DNA from: Thoreauomyces humboldtii
Taxonomy: Eukaryota > Chytridiomycota > Chytridiomycetes > Spizellomycetales > Powellomycetaceae
Direction: 5' to 3'
Assembly (NCBI GenBank): GCA_027596035.1
Contig: JADGJA010000682.1
Span: 1 to 12,615 of the forward strand
Length of the DNA: 12,615 bases
Positions 1 through 8,399 of this stretch are shown piece after piece; position 1 is the stretch's first letter; the number at the start of each line of letters is the position of its first letter. The notes beneath the pieces are model-generated. The model ran no database searches and had not been told where the DNA came from. It saw nothing but the letters and a program-made list of their open reading frames with translations. The position numbers and the translations under genes are program-made.

Positions 1-589
1 CGTTGCGCGCTTTCGTCTTGCTTGTTGAGGATGTGATGCTTTTGCGGGCTGCGTCTTGCGTTTGTTTTTGTTTTGTGTTTTTTTGGATAGCCATCTGTAA
101 ATACCGGTTTTGATCGTGGTTGGGGCTGGCTGCATCTTTCTGTTCTCGTTGTTTTTGGTGATACATGTACTCTTTCTTGGTTGGAACATGCCATGGTGGT
201 GATATTCTGCCTCGTGTACTCGGAAGCTTTCTGGGACGTTTTGAACCATTGTCCTGGCTGTGCACTGCCGAACCGCTTGCAACCGCACCTGTACGGGATG
301 GTCTTCCTCTGTTCCTCGGGCCAAGGAGGCATATTCCATCGTGGGGTTGATCAAAGAGAGTCTGGGCCCCATCGGAGGCTGCAGTGCAACATCCCAACGG
401 ATCGGCCCGTTGCGTGTTGTTGTAGTGTACGTATCATAGTAGTATGTCGTAGTAGCGGTAATGGGGAGGGGTTGCGAGGACCTGTGTGAGGATTTTGCGA
501 CTGCCGGTTGCCCGAATCTGAAACCCCCTGATCCAGTGATATGAAAACAAAGTTCTGGGGACCTTAGGCGTACTTATACAAGATAATGA
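1..589. other. region without a recognisable gene
   Basis: The first 160 bases are T-rich on the plus strand, with runs such as TTTGTTTTTG, as seen in fungal untranslated or flanking sequence. This could be the 3' end of a gene lying to the left. Overlapping reading frames of 60-100 codons occur at 165-489, but they show no domain, no signal peptide and no family I recognise, and two frames are open over the same stretch. I see no RNA gene, repeat or splice-bounded exon here. Confidence 0.4.
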
Positions 590-734
590 TTGGAAAGCGT
601 CTCTTCTACGCTAGTAAAGTACATGGGTGGCAGAGAGACTTCCTCAGCCAGAGTTCTGTATACAAGGTCCAGAGACAAAAGTCCTTCGACACCCGGTCCG
701 AGACACGGACGGGTCCATGACAAAGCAGGGCCAG

Positions 735-940
735 ACGGAAGACCATTCATCAAAGGTCGGCGAAGGGAGCGCGCGGAAAGCGACCCGGCTGTCGTCCGTC
801 CTCACCGCTTCGAGGTTCTCGCGGACAATCTGCTTGAGGCTCAGCAGGTCCTATGTCTTGTTGTGCGCGAAGCGCGCCGCCACGGCTTCGAGAGCCTGGA
901 GTATACAGAGCCGTAGTCGAAGGGCCTAACGGCAGATAAG
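735..940 (-). pseudogene. decayed copies D/E of the helix-rich repeat motif
   Basis: Read on the minus strand, about 905 to 735 encodes LQALEAVAAR, then LSLKQIV and ENLEAVR. This matches the better-preserved copy at 1412-1270 (AQALRAVAAR, LSLQEFV, QNLEAVR) over roughly 48 residues, about half identical by eye. An in-frame TAG at 853-851 interrupts this copy. Immediately upstream, 932-905 encodes AVRPFDYGSVY in another frame, the same as AVRPFDYGTVY of the other copy; the 15-base plus-strand match is GCCGTAGTCGAAGGG. Two truncated units thus abut out of frame. I do not recognise the protein family. The stop and the frame change show this stretch is no longer coding. Confidence 0.5.
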
Positions 941-1076
941 AATGAACATCAGGAGAAGTGTGCCAGTCCAGGCCTTACGAGGGGACGGAGAGTAGCGTCA
1001 GCATGAGCAAGAAGCATTCAATAGGAAGCGAAGAGCAAGACTTCTCGTACCCAGCCTCGTTTCGCAAAGATTTGAT

Positions 1077-1750
1077 TCAAAGCATTTCGTTTGTTGGACG
1101 GGCAGTGGCGCAAAGGTGTGAACCAACGAACCCAGTGCGAGTCGGCGCGGGTCGGGCACACAGGGCCGAGAACTCGTCATCGCTCAGGTCCTGGTCGCGA
1201 GAAGGAGTGAGAAGATGAGCTCGTGCTAGGGTTTCAGTCTTAGGAAGAACGTACTTTTTCGACCTGGCGGAAGCAAGCAAGGGCCTGGTAGACGGTGCCG
1301 TAGTCGAAGGGTCGCACGGCCTCAAGGTTCTGGAGAACAAACTCCTGAAGGCTGAGCTCATTCTGCCTTCTGATAAAGGCGTGACGGGCCGCCACCGCTC
1401 GCAGGGCCTGTGCTTCAAAGCGCACGGGGGTGTCGGCGAGTTTGCACGGAGCCAGCGAGCTAACGTTGCTGAGAAAATAGGAGTGAGAAGATGAGCTCGT
1501 GCAAGGGCGTCTGCTTAGGAAGAACGTACTCTGTCAACCTGCCCCGGAAGCAAGCGAGCGCCCGGAAAACGATGCCGCTGTCGTGGCCCTTACGGCGGAG
1601 AAGGGCCTTGAAGGCAGCGTTCACTGCAGCGGACGCGACAATTCCCGCAAGCCAGCGCTTAACCTCCGCGCGGGTGTACCCGCGAACCAAGGCGACGGCC
1701 TCCCGATGATCCATCGTCGGACAGCCTGGGGCGTGAACCCCGCGTACCAT
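1077..1750 (-). CDS. possible three-exon helix-rich repeat protein (182 aa), perhaps a gene fragment
   Basis: Three minus-strand segments join in phase: 1750-1530, 1468-1255 and 1190-1077. They give 182 codons from ATG to stop. The introns, 1529-1469 (61 nt) and 1254-1191 (64 nt), have GTACGT donors, a CTCACTCC branch-like stretch and CTCAG or CCAG acceptors. The product is rich in Ala, Leu and Arg and looks helical. It holds two related units, one ending FRALACFRGRLT and one ending VYQALACFRQVEK, each just before an intron. I see no signal peptide, membrane segment or known domain. In favour of a gene: phase is kept across two introns. Against: nearby copies are broken, the start overlaps a different open frame of copy C, and no family is recognised. 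It may be the surviving part of a longer repeat protein. Confidence 0.3.
1191..1262 (-). repeat. intron-centred repeat, copy A
   Basis: This copy shares a 23-base core at plus-strand 1204-1226 with copy B, and nearly all of it with copy C. It also shares the 16-base stretch CTTAGGAAGAACGTAC (1239-1254) with copy B. On the minus strand the segment reads as an intron from GTACGT at 1254 to CAG ending at 1191. It has lost the TATTTTYTCAG acceptor tract of B and C and would use CGCGACCAG instead. Confidence 0.6.
1444..1570 (-). repeat. intron-centred repeat, copy B
   Basis: This 127-base stretch aligns without gaps to copy C at 1928-2054 (constant offset of 484), with about a dozen mismatches counted by eye. 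On the minus strand it comprises the end of an exon (LACFRGRLT), an intron-like segment 1529-1469, and the start of the next exon. Confidence 0.7.
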
Positions 1751-2100
1751 GGTCCCGCAGGAGGGGAGATCTCGTTGATTGCCATCATGGTCGTGTCGTC
1801 GTCGCCAGAGAGGTGACGGTCGTACAAGGCCACAACGAGCCTAGTCCTTTCGTCCCTGCAGATGAGGGCTTGTGTCTCCCTGGCCTGCCTGGCCGTGATA
1901 GCGCCGGAGGCGAGCATGTCCGTGATAGCACGGAGCCAGCGAGCCAGCGTTGCTGAAAAAATAGGAGTGAGAAGATGAGCTCGTTCAAAAGCGTCTGCTT
2001 TGGAATCACGTACTCTGTCAACCTGTCCCGGAAGCAAGCGAGCGGACGGAAAAGGGCTCTCGCTGTCCCCTGGGGCCTTCACGGCCTCGAGGTTGTCTTC
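1621..2100 (-). pseudogene. copy C of the helix-rich repeat, frame-damaged
   Basis: After the intron-like segment, the minus strand encodes TLARWLRAITDMLASGAI followed by TARQARETQALICRDER and LVVALYDRHLSGDD (1951 to about 1800), an amphipathic pattern of paired helices. Before it, 2100-2014 encodes EDNLEAVKAP, matching the NLEAV of copies A and D. The LACF-type motif lies in a different frame from NLEAV here, and no single frame joins both sides of the intron while keeping the helical stretch. I read this as a decayed repeat unit, though an undetected splice site could rescue it. The function is unknown. Confidence 0.4.
1928..2054 (-). repeat. intron-centred repeat, copy C
   Basis: This is the partner of copy B. 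The intron-like segment is 2013-1953 on the minus strand (GTACGT to TTTTTTCAG, 61 nt, the same length as in B). The sequence downstream of it encodes a convincing helical stretch (see the next entry), but the frame of the exon before it does not join cleanly, so this copy appears frame-damaged. Confidence 0.7.
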
Positions 2101-2110
2101 TGGGAACTCG

Positions 2111-2519
2111 ATGGGAGATATCTGGCCGCGTGGAGATGGCGTTGCGGGAGCGCCACAGCACCCTCACCATCCAACGAGCGCTGGTGGACGGGGTCACTGA
2201 AGTGACCCTGTCGGTGCGGGGAATGGTGGATGGGTGCGTGGGAACGTTTGGGGAAGATGGGAAGATGGCGAAGATGGGAATGGAGGAAGGGGTGGGGGAA
2301 GAAGGAGACGCGTGTTGCTGCAGTACAGTACCCAGGATTTGGGTGGCTGGTAGGTTGATCGCAAAGTCGACAGCACCGCCCAACTACACACCAGCCAGCA
2401 CCAGCATTGCACAGAACCAACAATCTTGACGAAAAGGTTGCACATTTTTCGACCAAGCACAGAATGGCAACAGACATTACGATAAAGGCCGCAAGAAGAA
2501 TGCGGTTCCACCCACGGGG
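2111..2519. other. intergenic region upstream of tRNA-Lys
   Basis: This stretch holds a purine-rich part with about three degenerate copies of GAAGATGG near 2253-2280 and several G runs (see findings). Reading frames here are short, overlap on both strands and have biased composition. No gene is supported. Confidence 0.5.
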
Positions 2520-2592
2520 AGCCCGCTAGCTCAATCGGCAGAGCGTGAGGCTTTTAACCTCAAGGTTTCGGGTTCGAGCCCCGGGCGGGCCT
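2520..2592 (+). tRNA. tRNA-Lys, anticodon UUU
   Basis: A full cloverleaf can be folded. The D stem is GCTC/GAGC (2529-2532 with 2541-2544). The anticodon stem is TGAGG/CCTCA around the loop CTTTTAA, with anticodon TTT at 2553-2555. The variable loop has five bases. The T stem is TCGGG/CCCGG around TTCGAGC. The internal Pol III promoters are visible: A box TAGCTCAATCGG and B box GGTTCGAGCCC. No intron is present. Six acceptor pairs form (2521-2526 with 2585-2590), but the outermost pair would be A2520-C2591, a mismatch. A TTTT run at 2639-2642 could end transcription. Expected role: decoding AAA/AAG lysine codons. Confidence 0.92.
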
Positions 2593-3485
2593 CGAGAATC
2601 TGATCCGAAATGGTGGTCCACCCTGCGATCTTGTATCGTTTTGTCCGACTATATCTTCCCCGCACAATTTACTACATCGACGGAACCCTTTTGCACACTT
2701 GGGGGGCGAGCACGACCAGAAATAACGCGATCGGTCGAGAGTCCAACGGCCACACCTCGCGCTGCCCTCCCCGCCTCCCCGCCGCCCCGTCCCCTTACAC
2801 GTCGGCACCGTCCTTATCGAGGACTCGGTGGTCAGCTTTACAGAGTAAAACCTCTTTCGCATCCTGCGTTTGTTTGGTCGTAACTCACGTTTCGTCCAGC
2901 TGGCGGGGCTGTCCAAAAAATAGTCCGTCCATCACTTTCGGTGGAGGACCAAACCCTGCGATAAAGGGAATCACTGACGATGGCGCGTAGAAGCGGGACA
3001 GGAAGCACAGGAAGGGGAAAAGAGGAATCACTGACGGCTTCGGAATGCCAGAGGTCGAGCTGCGATGCCAAAGTGTCAATTTCCAATGAAAAAACGCGTA
3101 CGCGGCAGCTCGGCATCGGGGCAACGGCAGCGAACGCGGAAGGGCCAAGTCCAACGTTCTCTCCCTGGCCGCTTTCGCCTGTTAGCACACTCTCCTTTCT
3201 GCCCCGGAGATCTCTAACGCAGGTGTGACCATTAACGCAACGAGAGGCATAGAAGATGCGGCCACAAAGTTGATAAATACAAAAAAAGAAAAATAGAAAA
3301 TGGCATGAGGGGACGAAATATGCAGAAAAAAATGTGAGTGGAAGACGGGGAGGAAAGAGTATAGGGCACGGCTGTTGCCTAGTGCGTGGAAGGATCATGT
3401 GTGTCGCGCGACAAACGAGATGAAAAAGAAAGATGCATGAAAAATCGAAAAATGTGTCCTCGTAGTCCCCCATTTTCCCCTCCCC
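2593..3485. other. 3' flank of the Rho GEF gene and tRNA downstream region
   Basis: The GEF ends at 3486 on the minus strand, so its 3' untranslated region should lie in about 3485-3200, which is A-rich on the plus strand (T-rich in the transcript). No exact AATAAA is seen on the minus strand. A 13-base direct repeat GGAATCACTGACG occurs at 2967-2979 and 3024-3036, and a C-run tract at 2765-2794. Long open frames on both strands here look accidental. No further gene is supported. Confidence 0.5.
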
Positions 3486-6400
3486 TCATCGCTTCTTGAC
3501 GTCACCTGCGGACGCCCCGGAAGCAGCGTCGTCGTCGACGGGGAGTTGTCTCAATGTGACCAGACTCGGGGTGTCGAATCCGGCGTCAACCACCATGTGC
3601 ATCTTCTCCGGTTCAGAGTTCAGGACCCGAAGGTTCGACGTCGGGACGATCTGGACGAGTTCTCCAGAGTCCACGTCGCGGATCTCGACGAACGAGGGTT
3701 CGTAGGCTATGATGTAGGGTGGTATGAAGGCTAGAGGAGAGAAGCAATTTCAAAGGTCAGAAAAGAAAGTCCGAAATGAAGAAAAGTAGATGCTCTTACT
3801 GAAGTGCGTGGGAAACCCGGTCCACTGGATGAGAGCGTCGTGCTTTGTCCGCACCCCGAAACGATCGATGTAGAAACCGAACTCTGAAAAACGAACGATT
3901 TCCAGTTCAGTAACTTATTTTCCGTAAAGGATAACACTGGGAAATAACCTACCGTTGTAGCAAAGCAAAAAGTCACCGCTCGCCAATCGGAAGATGCTGA
4001 TGGGTTTGAGACCTTCCCGCTTGTTGACGAAGTCCATCCGGTCGTCCTCGGCGTCAATGAGTCCTGCGAAATTCGGATGCAAAGTTGTGAGAAAGACGCC
4101 CCGTCGATGAAATCATTCAGAAAAGGCAGCACGCGACCAACCTTGAGGCATGAGCGTCTCCAGATCCACCACCTCGAAACCCTTGGAACATCCCACGCAG
4201 AGCTTCGTCCGAAGATAATGGATCGAGCTCGCTTCAGCTGGAATGTAAAATTCCTATGGAAAAGCCCAAAAAAAAGAACCACCAAAGCATGAGCACACGT
4301 TCGAAACACCTCACACACGGCACTTCCTCTCCCCAAGTCCCCTTGTGAACGACGACGTCCGCACCTTGCTCACCTTGAACGTCTTTACGCTCACGTCGGC
4401 CCCGGCAAAGAACTTGCCCAACTTTCCCCTCTTCTTGGCGTCCGCCACCGCGACGGGTTCGTAGATCTTGACCCTCGAGTTGAGGGCTGTGAGTCGTACT
4501 CCCGAGATGAACGTCCTGTCCCTGCAGACGCCGTTCTTGTAAAAGTTGAGGTGTCCGGAGATCTTCTCCCCACGCGCCGTGACGGACGCGAGGGCCGCGG
4601 AGGCCGTGGTCGTGGTGGGGTCCGTGACGGGGGGAGGACCGTCGAGGACGTCGATGGGGAACGTCCAGAGGGATTTCTCGGCGAGGAGGGTGATCATGCC
4701 GTGATCGGGAAGGACGTCGACCTGGGAAATCTTTTCGATCTCGAGTACCTTGCGGAAGGTGGGGGGAGGAGGAGATGATTCCTTGTCCAGGAGGTCGATG
4801 TTGAGAGGGGTATAGCTTGGCAGAGCGTCGGGATGAGTGGATTCCAAGGGCGCCACGAACATGCCCTGGTCAGTGCCGACCAAGATCCGATCTTTGTACA
4901 CTGTGGATGAGTTTGCTCGACAGTTGTGAGGGAACGTCGTGTCGAAGAGGGTCACGAGCTTGAACGGAGGTCGATGTCGGACGGTCCGCAGGCTCTTTTG
5001 CTGCTCGATGGCGTCTCTCCATGTCCGACGATCGGCCTGGGATGCCGCGTAGAGAGTGTAGACGCCTCCCTCTCGACCGAGATGCGTGATAGTGAAGGGG
5101 AACCCCTTTGTGATGTCCAGGGCTGCAAGACTGGACCCTGATCCTGATGCAGTGTTCGCGCGATGGTAGGCCATTAGAGGATTGGAGGCTTTGGCAGGAC
5201 CCGGCATGCTCTGTCCGTTGCTTGCCGCGGCTGCCTGCAGACTCGGCGGGGTGGGGTGGCTAAAGGATCCCGACGCCGAGGATCCCGACCTATGTCCTTG
5301 TCCAAACATGCCTGAAGCGCGCCTGCTGCTAGTGCCATGGTTGTCGGAGATGATGAGAAACTCGAGGGGTATTGGCCGCTTGTAGACTTTGTGCAATCCC
5401 GCCTTCTTGACCTTTGTCAAGAGAAGCATATGGTCGAACAAAAAGACCTGAAGGTCCACATCGCTTCCGTTCTTTCGTATCACCAGGTGGCCCTCTCTCG
5501 CCATAAACGTCTCCGGTCGACCGAGGTCAAGATCGATGATCTCTCCGGGATTAAAAACCAGAGACTGTTGAAGCTGCTCGAGCTTCAATTTGTTCTCGGC
5601 CCGTCCAGCCACCAGATTGATGCTGCTGAGGACCTCGCGGATGACGTGGATCGCCTGGGGGAGGAGAGTACGATCGGGGTGATGATCGGCCGCAGCGTCC
5701 ATGGCCGACTTCAGTAGAAGCGGATATCGACCGATGCGCGTCGTGGGACGCGCAAGGAAGCTCTGCACCGGAAGCTTTCGGCAATCGGGGTTGCGCTCAC
5801 ATTCCTGATGGTAATTTCACTCATAAGCCGCTAATGGTCACAAACTAGAAAAAACCATTTGCTCGCCGATACCTGAAGGAACTTTGCAAACTCCGGGTTG
5901 TTAGTCCGCTCCTGGTCCAAGTGATATCTCGCCAAAACCTGCTGAGCACCGTATCGGACGTAAGCCTCGAACGAATCCACTATCGAGATGAAGATGTCGC
6001 CGATTTTGTCGACGATGGACGATTCCTTCTGCCGCGTAAGCAGCTTGGCAAGGAGAAGCGAGTTGATCTGGTATAGCTCGTCCACATTGTAGAAGACATT
6101 GTCGATGAACTCTTCCATTCGGTCCGCAGGGATGATCTGGCTATGTCGTAATGGTTCCACAAAAACCTAGCGCAAGCCGTGTAAGATGGAGCGAATCGAT
6201 CAAGCCAGAATGTCATTACTCACCCGTCCAATGATGTCGAGATCGGTAACGAACTCGCGCTCGGTTTGGATCGTCTCAAAGATAACCTCCTGACGTTTCC
6301 GTTCCGAGTCGGACACAGACTCGACGATCTCCTTCGGCACCGACGTAAACCATAACTGGTGCTGCCAATCAGAACGAGTCGATGTTAGTCGGATCCTACT

Positions 6401-8399
6401 TCCAGGAAAACCGCCATCCAGGTACCTGCTTGTCGAAGTCGTTCAGCGACACCCTGCTTGGTGTGCGCTGCAGTTGCGAGCTCATCTGACTGACGATCCT
6501 CGTCTGCTGCTCCAGCCTCCTGGGACACGCGATGCTATAACACAATCGATCCCGCGTGCAAGTAGGTGAATAGCAATCCGTCAGCAGCGTAAACACCCCG
6601 TTGGGCAATCCGCCGTCCTCTGGATCTATGGGCTGTAACGACTGAAGCAGCGTCGGAGATGTGGGCGCGAAAGAGAAGTAGGATGCTCCGTCCTGCAGTG
6701 GATCGGCTAGGACGGGTGTCATAGGGATCTGAGCTTGAAACTTGTAAAGCTCGTTCGAGCTATCGCGGAGACGATGATTGTACGTCACATCGTGGAAGAA
6801 CTTCTGGGCGTCCAGCGCCCGTCCGAGGAGAAGTGACAGATTCCGGTCCGTAGATTTGATGAGATAGGCTATTGTATCCTGAAGTGATGCCCATGCGTAT
6901 CAGCGGATGTCAATGTAAGCAACCATCCAATTTTCAACGAAACTGACCACCGCCTCCCGCCCGACAAAGCACTCATTGTACTCCAACGAATCCTTAGACC
7001 GGTTGGCCAATGGAACTTTCGCTCGGAAAGCCTCAGCTACCATGGACAACATCGCCGGGTAAATCACGGGTAGAGCCAAATCGTTGAGGGTGGATGTCGC
7101 CGAATCGCGTCGTCCGACGTTGACCAGCGTGTTCGTCTCGCTAGGCGGATCACTGTCGACCCGCGGTGGCGGTGTAGGAAGGTGTGGGTGACGACCTAGC
7201 AGACAGGGATTGTGAGACAAGGTTCCCGACAAACATGTGTAAACGATTCTGTAGCACTGGAAGCCGCCGTGGTTTCTGTACGTGCGCAAGCACACCACTC
7301 CCGCATTCCCTCCATCTTGTCGGAATTTGTTCTAAATTGCTCGCGCTATGCTTCTCTATTCTGACTCACTCTGAGCCAACGGCGAGCTATGCATGGACCC
7401 TCCGCTATGCCGTTGTGGGTATCTGGGTTGCGGTGGCGGGAGGGATGATAGCGACGAAGTGGTCAAGCTGTGGACGAGCGGTTTGTGATGCATCTGCTGC
7501 TGTTGAGACTGGGGCATCACGAGCGGTGACGACACCATCGGCGGCGGCTGGAACGGGTGGTACTGGGATTGCTGCTGATGAGGGTGAGGCGGGGGATAGT
7601 GTTGCTGAGATGGCGGCATGGGTCGTGGTTGCGGTCGTGGCATGGGACGCGGTGGTGGCGGATACTGCTGCTGCTGCTGAGGTGGAAGCGCATATGGTGC
7701 CCTTGGCGGTCCACCCTGCATGGGATATGGAGCGTGATGTTGTCCCTGCGCCTGCATCGGATATCCACCTGCAGATGATGGCCTCACAGGTTGTGACGGA
7801 GGAGGTGGCGGACCACCGTCCCCATAGTATCGGGGCTGAGGTGGTGGAATGTTGTACTGCTGCTGATGCGATTGGTGGATCACAGTGTGAGAGTAAAAGG
7901 GATGTTCGCCGCGAAACGCAGGTTGCTGCTGCTGCTGCTGCTGATACCCTGGTGGTGGTGGTGGAGGCGCCTGGGTGGGTCGACGCGGGAGGGGGGGAGA
8001 GACTGGCGGCGAGGCGTTCGGACTGGGATTTCGGTAAGGAAGCAACGGCGGGGAAGAGTCATTTGGCGGGCCGAGATTGCGCGGAGGACGAGGAGGCGGC
8101 TGATGGTAGATTCCTTGCTGAGGATGCCGTGGCGGATACGGCGGATACTGCTGCTGCTGCTGCTGTTGCATGTGCGGTTGTGGAGGTTGAGCTATTGTGT
8201 ACGGACCGCCGTACTGTTGCTGGGGATACTGCTGCTGCTGCAGGAGCGTGTTCTGCCTGCGAAGGTCCGCGCCGTTTAGGTTCGGTGACGGAGGTTGCTG
8301 TTGACCTGGACTTGCGGCCCGACCACCACCAGCACTCCCTCCTCCTCCTCCTCCTCCGGCAGCTCCACCTTGCGGGTAGGAAGGATGGTGGTTGGACAT
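3486..8399 (-). CDS. ROM2: Rho1 guanine nucleotide exchange factor, DEP-DH-PH-CNH (ROM1/ROM2 family)
   Basis: This protein is predicted to load GTP onto Rho1 at the plasma membrane and so activate cell-wall integrity (Pkc1) signalling and glucan synthesis, as in yeast Rom1/Rom2 and fission yeast Rgf1-3. Ten exons give 1381 residues; yeast Rom2 is of similar size. Residues 1-380 are disordered, rich in Gln, Pro and Gly with several Gln runs. A DEP domain follows at about 385-474 (STDRNLSLLLGRALDAQKFF). Next comes the family segment GVFTLLTDCYSPTCTRDRLC. The DH domain (about 600-803) includes RQEVIFETIQTEREF and RPTTRIGRYPLLL. The PH domain (about 805-994) starts at FNPGEIIDL, contains VFLFDHMLLL, and has a Ser-rich insertion of about 70 residues with an RRAS kinase-type site. 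The CNH domain (about 1005-1360) has KLCVGCSKGFEVVDLETL and FVEIRDVDSGELV. The start is the first ATG before the Q/P region, in context GTCATGT. Whether it is ROM1 or ROM2 cannot be decided, as many fungi have one copy. Confidence 0.93.
3731..7369 (-). other. nine introns of the Rho GEF gene
   Basis: Exons on the minus strand: 8399-7370, 7195-6948, 6878-6426, 6361-6224, 6166-5873, 5804-4374, 4253-4142, 4063-3953, 3883-3800 and 3730-3486. Introns: 7369-7196 (174 nt), 6947-6879 (69), 6425-6362 (64), 6223-6167 (57), 5872-5805 (68), 4373-4254 (120), 4141-4064 (78), 3952-3884 (69) and 3799-3731 (69). All have GT donors and AG acceptors. Lengths sum to 4146 nt, exactly 1382 codons with the stop, and every join keeps the family reading (for example EAV/DTIAYLIKSTDRN, FLQ/ECERNPDCRKLP, TFK/EFYIPAE). 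Donors are GTGAGT, GTCAGT, GTACCT, GTGAGT, GTATCG, GTGAGC, GTTGGT, GTAGGT and GTAAGA. Boundaries were placed by eye from splice signals and family conservation. Confidence 0.88.

Noticed and set aside
165..489. Two overlapping plus-strand frames near the left end
   Set aside because: There is no domain, no signal peptide and no splice-bounded structure; openness is compatible with chance.
735..2110. The repeat block as a transposon or CRISPR array
   Set aside because: There is no transposase or reverse-transcriptase motif and no terminal inverted repeats. Spacing between units is irregular (about 280 to 510 bases), and the units have coding and splice-like structure instead.
2545..2990. Plus-strand frames overlapping and following the tRNA
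   Set aside because: One begins inside the tRNA gene, and all overlap open frames on the other strand. The composition is irregular and no family is recognised.
2838..3473. 211-codon minus-strand frame just past the GEF stop
   Set aside because: It lies in the presumed 3' untranslated region of the GEF, has runs of Phe and Ser from T-rich sequence, and shows no domain or signal I can support.
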